Shown one piece after another: positions 13,326-25,315 of a stretch of 64,000 bases of DNA (positions are counted from its first letter, which is position 1; each line of letters opens with the position of its first letter). The notes under the pieces are model-generated. The model was given only the letters and a program-made list of their open reading frames with translations, was not told where the DNA came from and ran no database searches. The DNA comes from Hirundichthys speculiger (Eukaryota; Chordata; Actinopteri; Beloniformes; Exocoetidae), in the NCBI GenBank assembly GCA_018398805.1, contig JAGFBZ010002379.1:2294001-2358000 (forward strand), given 5' to 3'. A program made the translations under genes and the position numbers.

Positions 13326-14640
13326 AAGTTATTGAAATGTTACTCTTCTGTTTTGGGTGCTTTACTAAAGGAAGAGGGTCATGCATTTCATTTATATGCT
13401 GCACATCATATATGTGATCACATCAAAGATTTGAAGAGCATCTTTGTGCTGTCAGATATATTCTTTTACAGTGCCTGTGCTGTTGGAGAAGGAATAAAAC
13501 AGGCCTCAGTTCAGCTCATTAAGGTGCCTCTGTGCTGTGCCCTGTCAGGCGTACTTCACAAAAAGTAAGATGCTCATACTACACCCAAGTTTGAGATTTG
13601 CATTTTTATTTAAATGGCTTTCTGAAACAAGGAACGGCAGCACTTTTAGGTGATGACCTTTTTAGCACTTTAATTGCAGCATCTTCATACATATTGCATC
13701 TATAAGGTCTAAATTAAAAGTCTATTAAAAGCCACTGGGATAACTCATTCTTTATATTTCCACATTTATTTCCTTGTTCCTTTCTGGATTTTTTTTTTCC
13801 CCCTCTTCTGTTGTTCCGTAGACACAGCCTACCTTCCAGCTATCTGTCTCAGGTGGGCCACATTTATGAACTCAGGCTCTACTTAACACAGCAAAGCCGA
13901 GTAAATGTTCAAACCATTACAGCCCCTCTAATCAAATCACATTCAGCAGACCTGCTGTCATTGCTCAGTATGAACCTCCAGTTTGTCAGCGTGTATTTCT
14001 CCAGTTGCTTTTAGAGGAGATACACGCATTAATCATGTTTGTTTGTGCAGATACAGGCATCTTTGTCTACAACCTTTAGCAGTCTGAGCATTTTTCACAG
14101 TGTTGCCAGTCTGTTCGTGGCAGCCAGCACCAGCAGTCCCAGCCTGGAGGGAGTTGTTTGTTTGAAGGAGGCGGTCGATGCCACAGATTGCCCAGCGAGG
14201 CTGTAATTACACTGAAATCTAAAATGGCACCACTTGAAAATGGATGAACTGGTCAATACTTCACACTAAAGCCTTCCAGTGTGAACCCTGTGATCTTACA
14301 TCATTTTTCCACCCCCTTTGCCACAAAACTAGCAGAAAACAGACAAGTGACTAATTTTTGTATTAACTGAACTACAAGTTGCTATTAAGATCAATGAAAG
14401 GGTTTGCTTGTGTCACAGAAGTTCAAGGCAGTTCGTATTTCCTTGGCTTTTTATTTGAGTTAATTACAGATTGAAAATCTGTGGTTTTGTCGTCTGTGTG
14501 TTTTGCATATGAGGTTGAGCAGGCAGTCAAAATGATTTTTCTTAACATCCTCATGCTCAATTGGGGACATGACTAGCAAGAGATTGCATTTATTCTGTTA
14601 ATTGTAGTTGCTGCGAGAACCTTCTCAGACCAGGAATCTG
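13326..14640. other. unique sequence, one strong acceptor-like site, no gene seen
   Basis: A long pyrimidine tract ending in tag lies at about 13790-13820, which would be a good + strand 3' splice site. What follows has no recognisable coding potential and only a weak donor (caggtgggc near 13851). I do not call an exon. Confidence 0.4.
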
Positions 14641-14688
14641 GTGTGTATATATATGTGTATATATGTGTATATGTATGTATACATACAT
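14641..14688 (+). repeat. (TATG/TGTATA)n microsatellite
   Basis: Imperfect repeats of gtgtatat, atgtatgtat and acatacat run over about 48 bp. Confidence 0.9.
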
Positions 14689-17600
14689 AGCTCCTTGACT
14701 GGCCTCATATGGCGTCACTCTAGAAGACCGTGCATTTGTGTGCCGAAATATTGTGTGGCCAGTAAAACAAGGGCACTGACGTCACCACCCAACGCTGGCC
14801 TCCCATTCCTCTTGTCTTCACAATCCCTCTCACCACCAAAGACAACTGGGACAAATTCTGCCTCCCAGATACAAGAGTCATCTGCAGAGATGGGCTTCTT
14901 TAGTATCACTCTTTTGTCTCAGTAGATTGCGCTCTGCCTCTTCTGCTTTTAGTCGGCCTGCCCTGTATTCTCAAAGGCACATTGTTCTATTGATGATTAA
15001 ATCTTATGGAAGCACGCAGTGATTGAAGTCTTAATAGGAAAAGCAGTCATCTGATGGGTTTTAGAAGGTCTTCACATCTACAACTCTTTGACCTTAAAGC
15101 TTTTAACTCTTAAATAAAAATCTATTGCTCAAATAGATTCTCTCCTCCAGAGCTCACTCAAACTTCAAATCCAGTCTTCATTTTTCAGTATTGTACAGTA
15201 AGTCCTTTGGGAATCCTAATGCATGCATTATGATTTTAATGAGTTTAGCAGTCATCCGTGGCACACACACAGTCTGTGATTTTGAACCTGCTTATTATTC
15301 ATGACCTTTTTGTACTTGTGAATCATCTTTATTTCTATGTAATATTGATATTAGCCTCACTTAAGTGTATGAAAAGATGATTTCCAAATTTATGATGTGG
15401 ATATGTAAAGCTTAACATTTTGACCATTGAACCATCTCCTTTTATATCCGACTCTTCTTCAGTTCTGGGTTAGCAAAGCACTTTTCACCCAGGTCGCCCT
15501 TGCTCCTGCACCTCAGCTATTTAACCTACACCACTGCATTCTTCAGGAGCACAGGTGTCTTCTGAAATTGATGTTGGATGAAGGGCAAAGCAAGAGAAAA
15601 TCATAAAAGGGTGGTTTATTTTTTTGCTTGTTTAGTTTGTTTTCTCTGTGACTCTTATCATCTAAGAGTGATGTGGCAGCAGTGGTCCCAGCAGTGGACG
15701 AAGCTTCATGGTCGACGGTGTTTGTCTGAATCTGCAGGGTGGTGGCTGCCTTCTTCCTGAATCTTTGGCTTCAAAGGAGCAAAAATATTAAGAAACTCAC
15801 AAGCACAATACCCCATGGAATAAAACAAATGTTGTACGAACAGGAGTGGTAAATCAAAATAAGATTAAGAAGATTACTTAAGACAAAAAAATAAGTTGTA
15901 ATAGTTCACTCTGACAGTCATTTCCTCTGTCAGCTGTCAAGTCTACTTCATCTACATATATCAGGAAGACTTTGGCAAGGAGGAAGGAGCGCAGATGGTA
16001 CTATCACCTGGAGTGCACGTGCATTGACAGATGGCCACCTGGACAGGGTTCGTCTCACATAACTAGCTTCATCCTCGTATTATGTTTTACTTACTGGAAC
16101 TGTGAATGAAACTGGCCAAAAATCGTTCCGAAGTGCTAAGCAGCCAAATCTAGGAACACCGTTGATCAAATATGAATGTTGTGAAGAAATGCAGAAACCT
16201 GAAGATCACTTTAATCAGGGGGGTCTTTAAAAACTTGTCTGCTGTGCACTTTTGCACTTTTTCCTTTTCTTTCACTAATCTGTGGGATACAACTGAGACA
16301 GACCATGCTGCAATTGTAGAAGAAAGCCATTGGCAGTATTGAAAGGATTTGTGGACTGGTGTTTTAAAGCTTCAATTGAAGCATTTAGCCTTTCCCATTT
16401 GGAGGTTTTGGTGCCAAAAATGACTGAATTAAAGTGATGGATCTGGAGTGTGACCTGAAGCGGTCATTCATATTTATTGGGAAACTCACAAGTCAAAGTG
16501 TTCCTTCCCATAATAATAAAACAACTTCAAATTGCAACTTAACATGACTTGTGGTTTGAGGAGAACCATTGAAGAACAGAGGCTACGCATGTACTGCAAA
16601 ATGATGATATCTTTATTCACTAGGTGGCAGTAACGCATTGCATTTGGGGCTGTTTGCAGACACAACCACTTCCACTTAAGAAAGAAAACAAGGTGAAACA
16701 AGCGATTCAGATTTGTTTTATGCCATTTTTTTTTTTTACCTTCAAACAACCATGGTGTGCTACTGTGATGCTGCGGAGTAGACATCACATGGCTGCAAAA
16801 CAAAGAAGCTACACACCTATTCGTTCATGGCTGGCGTGACGTGGGTAAAGTGGCCAAAAGTTCCCTTGTGAATGGAGAAGATGGAAGGCACTGATTCGGC
16901 GTGAGAGGAAGGACAAAACCGGACAGAATGTCAATGTGCTGAACCTCACGAGAAATTCCAAGCTACGTTCCCATCATTTCAACACAGTAAAGCTTAGCAC
17001 TGATGGCTGCAGAAGTGGGGATCCTGTTTGCTTTGCCTGGAAATAATTGGAGGAAGCAACTAGTTCAGAGAAGACCAGGAAGGCACAGATCTGCCCAGAT
17101 TAGTGGGAATGCTGCCCCCTTGCATGTCATGTTCCATGGTACTCTATTGAACCAATGTTCTGGTGAGTCAGTAATGTATTGGTCCCACTTCAGAGAAATC
17201 CACAATTAGAAACATCTAGGTCCATTATTAAATGGTAAGGAGTATAAACCTTAATTGGGACCAAAATTCATAAACTAAGGCAGTTTCGAGTGAGAATGGA
17301 ACATGACTTTGCAAATGGAATAGTGCATTAATGTTAGCACTTTAGCCTAAGTTATTTTATTTATTTATTTTTTTTAAAAAAGAAGCTATTTTTAAGTCTA
17401 TGACAAGACTCAAAAATGTAATTCCACTAATGTTTTGTAGTGTGGATAGGGTTCCTACAGACAAACTGAAGTAATGTTTACTTTTTAAGTATACAGAAAG
17501 TTAGAAAAAAAAAAAAAGGGACTATTTGTCCAAGCATGTCCTTCCAGTCACGACCAGTTTGTTATAAATTTGTACAAGTGTCCTCTTCTTCCATGAAGCT

Positions 17601-20600
17601 GGTTCAGTCCTTAGATATTTATGACAAAACAGACAACTGTCAAGACTCAAGAAAATAGTGACGGAAGAAAAAATAAGAGACCAAGTAAAGTCGGGCACAC
17701 ATTGTATTATTTTGGCCATGTCAGACAAAAGATGCGCAGTTGTGGGGAAAAATGACCATTGTAGAAACGTTGGTTGTACACCTCACAGTGATACAGAAAC
17801 AAAGATGAAGAATATAACTCTTCTGCCATCAAAGACAGACTATGACAGATATCATGCACCATCAGAAATTCAGAGGAATCATCTCACAGTGTGATTTCCT
17901 GTCGCTGCCTCTATGATCGCTGTTGGTTAACCAACGAGCAGGAAATGCACCATCGTCGTAACTCCTCTGCTAACATTAATTGCCATTTGCTGCAAACACA
18001 TTTTGTTCCAACTTTACATCATTTTGGTCCTTAGTCAGAGTTTACACTCCTCACCATCTAATAATAGACCTAGGGTTTTTTTTTTTAACCCTGTAATGTT
18101 TCTTTACTACTGGAATATGAAATTGACACAAAATAATCGCTCAAGATCAACTGGTTTGGTACTGGTCATGTGACACTATATACTGCAAAGAGGGTAAAGA
18201 GGGTAAATCAAGACATACTAGTGGACTTACAGGTCACAGACCCAGGCCTCTGTTAAATGGGAAGTTTCTGCATGTCTGTCACTGTCATTCCTCTGTCTCA
18301 TACACCAGTAACCTGGCTGCCCAGTCCACATGATCGAGGTGATATGGATTTGATGTGGCAGAGTCAACTGCCCTCTGCAACAGTCACACACAAGTATGAC
18401 TTTAACATCAGGAACAGCGTCAAATTTCTCTGGATACATGATTATTCCCTCTAAAATGGTTGTGTTTTTTGTAACAGAAGCATTACCAGAGCAAAATGCA
18501 CTCAATGAAACGAGCAGAGTAGTAGAGTATGTGTCCTGAATCGCTGGAGTTTGTACAAACTGTATTTGCACAATATTCACAGCCACGGAAACTGCAAGAA
18601 AGACAAATTTTTAATGAAACTTTATTAAAACTACAAAAAGCTCACTGTCGACTTAACTGTACGAAGCATTATATAAGTACTGAATAAATGAGACCATTAA
18701 GTTAATACACTCCTTCCTTACCTCGGTGCTCCAGCAAAATAAATTGCATATAATATACTGTTCCTACTGTCCTTCCAGCCTCCGTTTATTGTCTCTCTCA
18801 AAGAAAATGGACCGCTCCATGGAGATCTGTCATCCACTGGCATCCATTATCTTTGGCTAGCTGTGGATGGCTGAGCACTGTCAGCCTGAGGAGCACAGTA
18901 GGGCTCAGGGGTTAGTAGGGTTCCCAGTCAAGACGTTTCTCTTGCTCCAGCGTAAGCCTCCAGGGCCTCTCAGCGGACAGCAGCACACTGGCGAAAAGAT
19001 GACACCTAGATCGCCTTTCCCTTTCTTTCCAGCTAAGGAGCACTTAGCACACTGTGGAGTCTGTCCATGACCTTTGTTAATTAAGCTGCAGACTATTGTT
19101 ACAGCACGGTCTAATGCATTTCAAGCTCATTTCAGTTCACTTGGCCTACAGGTGAAATTTTCTCCAAAGCTCTGTTTTATATACAGCATAATGTACTCCA
19201 TCAAAGGATGAAATTATATTAGGTTTGCTGGTTTTAGGCAACAGGTTTTTAGTTATTTTTGTATTTTCAGGCATCATGACTGAGCAGAATTGGGTATTGG
19301 GTTCTCATTTCATGGATTAATAGAGATGTTGGCGAGACATTTTGCGTCATATTGGGTGTCATTTGTGCTTAAGTCGATTAAAAGCCTGTAGATGTTATAT
19401 ATCAAGAATCATGCATTCAGCTATTCTGTTTGCCTCTTTAACTTCAACACAGCATTTTGGATCAAGCTGCAATATGTTATTAAAGACACCAAATCATAAA
19501 ATACCTCATTTTAATTACTACACAGTCAAAATAATTTTTACATGGAGAAGAGGGGGGGAAAAAAACCCTTCAGGAGCTCAGTGAAGTGAGCGGCACTCCT
19601 GGGAGTGGAAGAGTTGGGTGCAGCAAGGAATGCATGATTAATCCTTACAATTCCTCTGGAATGCACATACTTGGTCTCGATCCAGTTTTGGATCAAAGAC
19701 TTGCAAAAAAAAAAGGCTGCCTATCCCAGTTGTATTATTACCCCTTTTTATAATTAATCATTTAATGAATAGTGATAGTGCGTGTTTTACTGTTGCTCAT
19801 AAATCATTGATGTTGCCACATTGGCAGTAATCATTATCATTATTGTTTTGATGAGGCTTTCCACATAATTTAGACTAAACCATAAAAACATTATTACAAC
19901 TGAGTTTGCAGAAAGCCACATATCTGCAAAAATGCGTCTTAGAATTAAATATAGTAATTTGTCATTCTTTGTAATCAAACATTCCCTCTGTCCAAACTTA
20001 ACTTAAACATGAAGCTTTTTCTGTTTAAAATGAACTCTTTAGTCATCAGCATCTGCACCAAAGATCTGAGCCTAAGAACTGAGAGAAAAAACTAAAAATG
20101 TTCTGTGAGAGGATTAGTAATGAAATATTCATCAAAAGCGCCATGACTTGAGTTTGGGGAGATAGAAAATTATATCTCGAAGTCACCAGTGTAAATGAAT
20201 CTCACAAGTTCTGCTATCTCACAAGACTTACTCAGCTGGATGCTGTAAGTGGGTCAGCCACAAAATGCTTGGTGCACTACTTCAGCGATCTCCAGTGTAC
20301 TGAAATAAAAACCTGGTTACAGCAATAACTGCTTTTGTAGAGTTCTTATTGGTTTTAATATCTCGCTTCTTCATACTTGACTCACTCAGCTCATATTCTC
20401 CTAGAATGCACTCCTCTTTTGACGAAGCTGATTTTTTTAAAAGTCCAATCTAATAACCTTGTCTCAACAAACGGCGGGTTCTCTCAAAGAGGAGATGGTC
20501 ATGTGGATCTGTTGCCCTCAGTAATAATGATATCTAAGATTTACTGCTATATCTGGTCTGCTTGAGTGAGTTTTTTTTCCCTGACATTCCCAAGCTCGAT

Positions 20601-21050
20601 AACCGTGACTATCTTGCTTACTGTTTTCTAAGTAGGTGTTTGATTTAAGACTAGTTTTCTATACAACTGCAGGTTCCAGATCTGCTTTTTTTTTGTTTCC
20701 AGTGCATTGTTTTGAAGAGATGTCACAGCAAGGAACCAAAGAAACTGTTACAGGGACTTCTGAGTTTATGTCTGACCCTAACAATGGCTGCAGCTGTTGT
20801 AAACGTTGCTCACAATGTAGCAATTAGTCTTTCAGATAAATACTGTCGCAACCTGAGAAGGTTTGAATAGCTGTGGCATATTTTTACTCTTATTTTGGGA
20901 GGTAGAACATTTGAAAGAAAGTCACAGCTGAGAGAGGTAAGGAGGTAATACTTTTTAATTGTTGTAAATGATAGGTTTAATGGCAAATTGTGCTGCAGTG
21001 TTTTTTTTTCTCAATTGTGGCATTGTTTTACATGATTGTTAAAGATGCCA
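14689..21050. other. long unique interval, no gene seen
   Basis: No element termini, RNA genes or protein motifs were recognised in about 6.4 kb. The longest open frames (for example 18227-18586 on the minus strand, about 119 codons) have no detectable family resemblance and no conserved splice context. The interval is AT-rich and low in repeats, as expected for intron or intergenic DNA. Confidence 0.5.
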
Positions 21051-21703
21051 TACAGTAGTACCTCTACTTACGAAATTAATTGGTTCTGGAAGTAGTTTCA
21101 TAACCTGAAAATTTCGCAAGTAGAGGTGCGTTTTCCATGTAAATGCCCTAATCCGTTCCAAGCCGCCCAAAATTTCTAAATTTCTTATAAATTATAAAAA
21201 ATACATGAAATGACATAAAAACCTGTAAGAAATACATGTTAGAACTAGAAAAGCACTCAGAGGTCGCAGACCTTTTTCACATTTACGACAACTCCTGAAA
21301 ATTTCATCAAAATCCCTCCATAACTTTTTGAGTTATCTTGAACACGCACACACAGACAGACAAACAGACAGACAGATTAACGCCAGCAAAAACATAACCT
21401 CCTTGGCGGAGATAAAAATTGTTCATTTACCTCGGTTGCTGGATTACGCTCATACAGACAAGGGGCTAAGCGATAGCCAATGGCAGAGCAGCTCAGACGC
21501 ATCGCTTTCAAACCGAGATACAGAGCCTACTAGTATGTTTACGTTCGGTAAACTCTGGGAGCTGCGAGTAGCCACGCACTGTATTTTTGCCTTTCGTTTC
21601 CTGAAATTTCTTTCGTAACAAGAGGCAATATTTTCCCATTGAGGCGCTTTGTAACCTGAAAATTTCGTATGTAGAGACGTTCATCAGTAGAGGTACCACT
21701 GTA
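21051..21703. mobile_element. pogo/Tigger-like MITE (649 bp) flanked by TA
   Basis: The left end cagtagtacctctacttacgaa and, read from the right, cagtggtacctctactgatg are matching inverted ends, flanked by TA at 21051-21052 and 21702-21703. A TA target and 'cagtRgtacctctacttacg' ends fit the pogo/Tigger branch of Tc1/mariner. Subterminal sequences also pair (gtaacctgaaaattTcg words near both ends). No transposase is present. A different fish repeat sits inside at about 21243-21418. Confidence 0.7.
21243..21418 (+). repeat. dispersed repeat nested in the pogo-like MITE
   Basis: The phrases gaactagaaaagcactcag, aatttcatcaaaatccctcc and cataacctccttggcgga belong together in a common fish interspersed repeat. 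It contains a short (CAGA)n tract at 21352-21376. I cannot name the family with certainty; it may be the 3' part of a LINE. A clear target duplication was not found, so insertion into the MITE is inferred from the interruption of the MITE body. Confidence 0.5.
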
Positions 21704-22043
21704 TTATACTTTTGCTATTTTCTGACTCATCTACAGTTATCATGAATTATCATCTTAGACATGACTGGAAAAAAAAAATTAGGTAAACATATCCCGTCGT
21801 TACTTTTGAACACTTCCTTTTGGAGGTTTTTTTTTTTTTTTTTTTAATTGGCTCTCTGTGACATCATAGAGGGCAGGATTTACTTGTATGTTTATCTTCT
21901 CCAGGCAGTGTACATCCACAGGAGCATGAGCTTCACTGGTCACTTTAAAGTGGTTTCATGGCTGCACAACAAGAACTGAGTATGTTTTTCATATGAATCT
22001 GCCACTACTTCTTTCCCAGAATTTCATTTTTTTACGCCCAAAA

Positions 22044-22234
22044 ATGTCTCCAAAGAAATGTGTTTTTTATTGTGAGGGAAAGTTGGCCGACCATGACTCA
22101 GCAATCCAGCAATTTTTTATTCTTTAATTACTTTTTGTGACAGGGAATTAAGGCCCAGTACACTGCTGGTTTTACAGAAAGACAAAAGTTGAAAGTCAGT
22201 GCTCTTCTAGCACCAGAAGGCTCACGAGTCTGAA
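22044..22234 (+). pseudogene. THAP zinc-finger domain fragment
   Basis: From the ATG at 22044 the frame reads MSPKKCVFYCEGK, matching the start of fish THAP-type C2CH fingers (first Cys pair CX3C). After a gap, another frame near 22150-22200 reads AQYTAGFTERQKLKVSALL, matching the distal THAP segment that follows the HF motif. The middle of the finger, with the second Cys and His, is lost and the frame is broken. There is no catalytic domain. It is a fossil of a THAP-bearing transposon or THAP gene copy. Confidence 0.55.
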
Positions 22235-22276
22235 CTGCAAGTGGTAAATAAATTATATTAAATTAGCAATTTCCTG

Positions 22277-22406
22277 CCCTGCGATGGACTGGCAACCTGT
22301 CCAGGGTGTACCCCTGCCTTTCGCCTGTAAACAGCTGGGATAGGCTCCAGCAGATCCCCGTGACCCTTCAAAGGATAAAACGGGTATAGAAAATGGATGG
22401 ATGGAT
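22277..22406 (+). mobile_element. 5'-truncated L2-type LINE tail with 13-bp target duplication
   Basis: The insert starts ccctgcgatggactggcaac, continues with tccagggtgtacccctgcc and gggataggctccagc, and ends in atggatggatgga. This is the standard 3' end of fish L2-type LINEs. The 13-bp word tagcaatttcctg occurs on both sides, at 22264-22276 and 22406-22418 (sharing one base with the tail), which marks target-primed insertion. At 130 bp it is strongly 5'-truncated and has no coding sequence. Confidence 0.85.
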
Positions 22407-23489
22407 AGCAATTTCCTGGGTATAATGCTCATTGTTGCTGAAACTCATACCTTTATGCACTGCCTAATGCTAGCAAAAAAAAAACCCACAAAAAGTAAAT
22501 CATTCATTTTAGATGTATGTCATGCAAGAAGAAGCAAATCAAAATCACTGATTATCATGTCGAAGGAGCCTCAATTGGTGGCAGCTACGGGGTCAAAAGA
22601 AATTTTGTGACAGCATCATTAGCTTTTCCAGTTCTTGACTGTTGATGTTTTTCTTTCATTTGGCACTAACCACACAGCTCACATCTACGCCTGGTAACAC
22701 GGGCGCATACAGAAAACCATATTTTTAGGTGGTAAGTGACTGACAGATGACACAATCCATAATATTGCGTAACGGCAGCTAATGACCATAGTAAATACAG
22801 AACAACAATGTCCTTTGTGTAATCTTTGTTGTCCTCTTTACTTTCACATTCTGGCCCAAGCATGTATGGAAGGATTCAAGATGTTTTGGCAACAGGAAAT
22901 GTTGATAGTAAGTTGACAAGTTGAAAATTAGGGGTGCAACGGTACAGGTGGCACATGGTACGGTCCGTACCTCGGTTTTTGTGTCATGGTTTCGGTTCGG
23001 ATTTGGTACAGTTTCAGACCACCCACTGCCCTAAACCCAAGATCACAAGATACCAAGTTTGCATAAAAGAGCACATCCAAATGGAATAAATGTGCATCCA
23101 CCTGGTCACATGGACGTGCACAAACGGCTCTACCTCTCTATTACGCATCACCGTATTACTTCCATACGTTTTTATTCTCTTGATGTCAGAAGATGTCTGG
23201 TCAGCAGTTGTGGTGGATGTTGGAATAGTCACGGCCAGACTCTCGGTCTGTTCAGCTGTGGCATGATCTCATTCAGATGTTTGCTGTGGAGGAGACCAAG
23301 GAGATTTTTGTCTCTGGTGTCAAGCTGGAAAAGGTTGGATTTATTTCCGATATGTCTGAAACTGTTGGTGGTCGAGGAGGGACAGGAACATTAATTGTTT
23401 GTGATCTTTAAATGCGCATCCAATGATTCGTTCTGCAGTATTTTAAAAAAACACATCAGCTGCGCCAAGACGCACAACTGGTAACAACT

Positions 23490-23511
23490 GGATCTTACGC
23501 AGGTAAGATCC
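23490..23511. repeat. short perfect inverted repeat
   Basis: ggatcttac and gtaagatcc are 9-bp arms around gcag, inside the hAT element. The position is within a base or two. It may be a subterminal structural feature or chance. Confidence 0.7.
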
Positions 23512-23817
23512 GGGTTAAGGGAGGTGGAAGATTGCGTTCAGTTAACTGTTAACTGTTTTCACTCCCTCGCCGGTGTATTCAACAGCAAAACCAAAATGCT
23601 CCCACACCGGATTAAAAAAGGTTTTTCCCAATTTCTCCGCTGTTTTTTTTTCTTTTTCTGCGTCTATGACCTGCAGCCAACCAGCCAAAGTGTGATAGGC
23701 TGGTCACTGTGAGTGAGCTGAGGCAAGTGGACATTGACATGCAGTGGTGGGCCTGTTGCCTAAAAGGCACGCATGCTCACGTGCAAGTCCAATGCAAAGT
23801 TATTGGAACATAAATAC

Positions 23818-23846
23818 CACGGGACAATAAAGCGTATTGTCCCGTG
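23818..23846. repeat. perfect 12-bp hairpin near the hAT right end
   Basis: cacgggacaata (23818-23829) pairs perfectly with tattgtcccgtg (23835-23846) around a 5-base loop. It lies 50 bp inside the right end of the hAT element. Confidence 0.9.
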
Positions 23847-25299
23847 CAGGTCGTACCGAACGGTTCGGTATTTTACAGAGTACCGTTGCAACCCTATTGA
23901 AAATGTGGGTTTGACTGGCAACAGGAGTTGTGCGTGCCCATGATCCATTAGCTCTGCCCATCTGCAAGCCTCCAGGAATTTGGCCAATCAAAAAACACCT
24001 GGGCCAAATCTGCTGACTTTCAGGAAGAAAATCTCCATGTGATTCTCTGCCTCTAGACTGATTTGTGCTGGATGCAAAGCTGTTCTAGAGGTACCGGCGA
24101 TTAAAATTAGATGAGTGAAAATGAGCATAATATGGCCTCTTTGAACTGGCGTGTAGTGTAAACATTGGGTGAGACTGTAACACAGTCCTAAACATGGCTT
24201 TAAACTGTTCTTGGTGTCTCTGTTGGTGATGTGCTAAGTTTGAGTCTATCTTTGGCTTCAACATTCAGACATTCACATGCTTTCCTGTGCATGCAGACCT
24301 CCAGCAGTGAGGTGACTCACAAACCTCTGGTAATGCTGTAGTCCCTTGAACACGCAGGGTCATACAATCCAGTGCATTTGTTTAAACAACTCCTGGATAT
24401 AGATTTTTGTTTCTCTGAGTATAGTTATAGTGAGCACATATGGTATGTAGCTTGTGCTATATGTCGGCATGCAAACAATTGCAGTAACACATAGATATGT
24501 AAATAAGCGTCTTTATAATAGAATGGAATCGCATTGTAACAAACGGGGAGCTTTAGTTTCACCCCTGGATTTTGGTCATGCATGCCACTGGGTTGTAATC
24601 ATCAAAAGCATGTCAGGCTAACAGTATTGAGTCTCCTGGGAGGTTTGAAACAGCAACAGTTTTGGCTCTGAAAACATGTGTTGACTCTGTTAACCACATC
24701 TTAATCACCCCCTGACTGGTGATTGGACATGCAATGGACAGCAAAGCTGATCTCAAAGGGTTCTGACACTTTTATGGCTGCTGAGTCCACTCTCTGAGGA
24801 GATGACAGGCCTCCAAGCTTGATCCAGCACTCCCTTTACAGACTCACACCTCCGACTGCTGAGTTAATCCACTGTGCTGTGGCAGCTTGATGACCATGTC
24901 AGGAGGTTTAATTAGAGTTTGTACTCTGAACATCACCTCCACATTTGATTATGTTGTTCTCTCATATTTTGCTTTGATTAGTGAGTTGATGAAGGGTTTA
25001 TTTCTCACAGCGTGGCTGTTAACAAGCATTCCCCAAAAGACAGGTCATTGATCATTGTGTTATTGCATCTTTACGACTTCAAGGACTCCAGTCAGTTGTG
25101 ATTCAAAAAAGGCTACAAGCGTTCAGAGCTGCCAGTTTGCCTGTCACTTGTCCAACATTCATTGTGAGGAACATTTGATAGGCAGACAGCTGATCCTGGC
25201 TTAAACCATATCCCTTTATATTTTTTTAAGCTTTATTGTAAATTTACTGCACTAAATAAAAGCAGGGTTAGGTTTCGAAAGTGCTGCATGTTATATCTA

Positions 25300-25315
25300 C
25301 CCCCCCCCCTCCCCC
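25300..25315 (+). repeat. poly-C tract
   Basis: Ten C, one T and five C in a row. Confidence 0.9.

Larger units (their letters stand above)
22929..23896. mobile_element. non-autonomous hAT element (968 bp) with perfect 8-bp target duplication
   Basis: The left end taggggtgcaacggtac and the right end, read inward, tagggttgcaacggtac are near-perfect 17-bp inverted repeats. The 8-bp word ttgaaaat lies immediately outside both ends (22921-22928 and 23897-23904). Together these define a hAT insertion. Subterminal words such as accgaacggttcgg are typical of this group. No hAT transposase motif is visible inside, so movement would have depended on an enzyme encoded elsewhere. The perfect duplication suggests it is younger than the THAP element it sits in. 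Confidence 0.9.
21785..24142 (+). mobile_element. THAP-domain DNA transposon remnant, interrupted by two later insertions
   Basis: A THAP-like protein fragment at 22044-22234 is followed by non-coding sequence that ends in gagcataatatggcctcttt, a phrase I know from the 3' end of a fish repeat. The body is interrupted by an L2 tail (22277-22406) and a hAT element (22929-23896), each with its own target duplication. On removing these, the flanks read through smoothly. THAP domains are used by P-element and Kolobok transposases and by host THAP proteins. The outer boundaries are approximate because no terminal repeats were found. Confidence 0.45.

Noticed and set aside
13790..13860. Exon candidate after a strong acceptor-like site
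   Set aside because: No coding signal, and the nearest donor is weak; a pyrimidine tract plus TAG arises often by chance.
18227..18586. Minus strand open frame of about 119 codons
   Set aside because: No recognisable motif, no splice or promoter context, and a chance frame of this length is expected in 64 kb.
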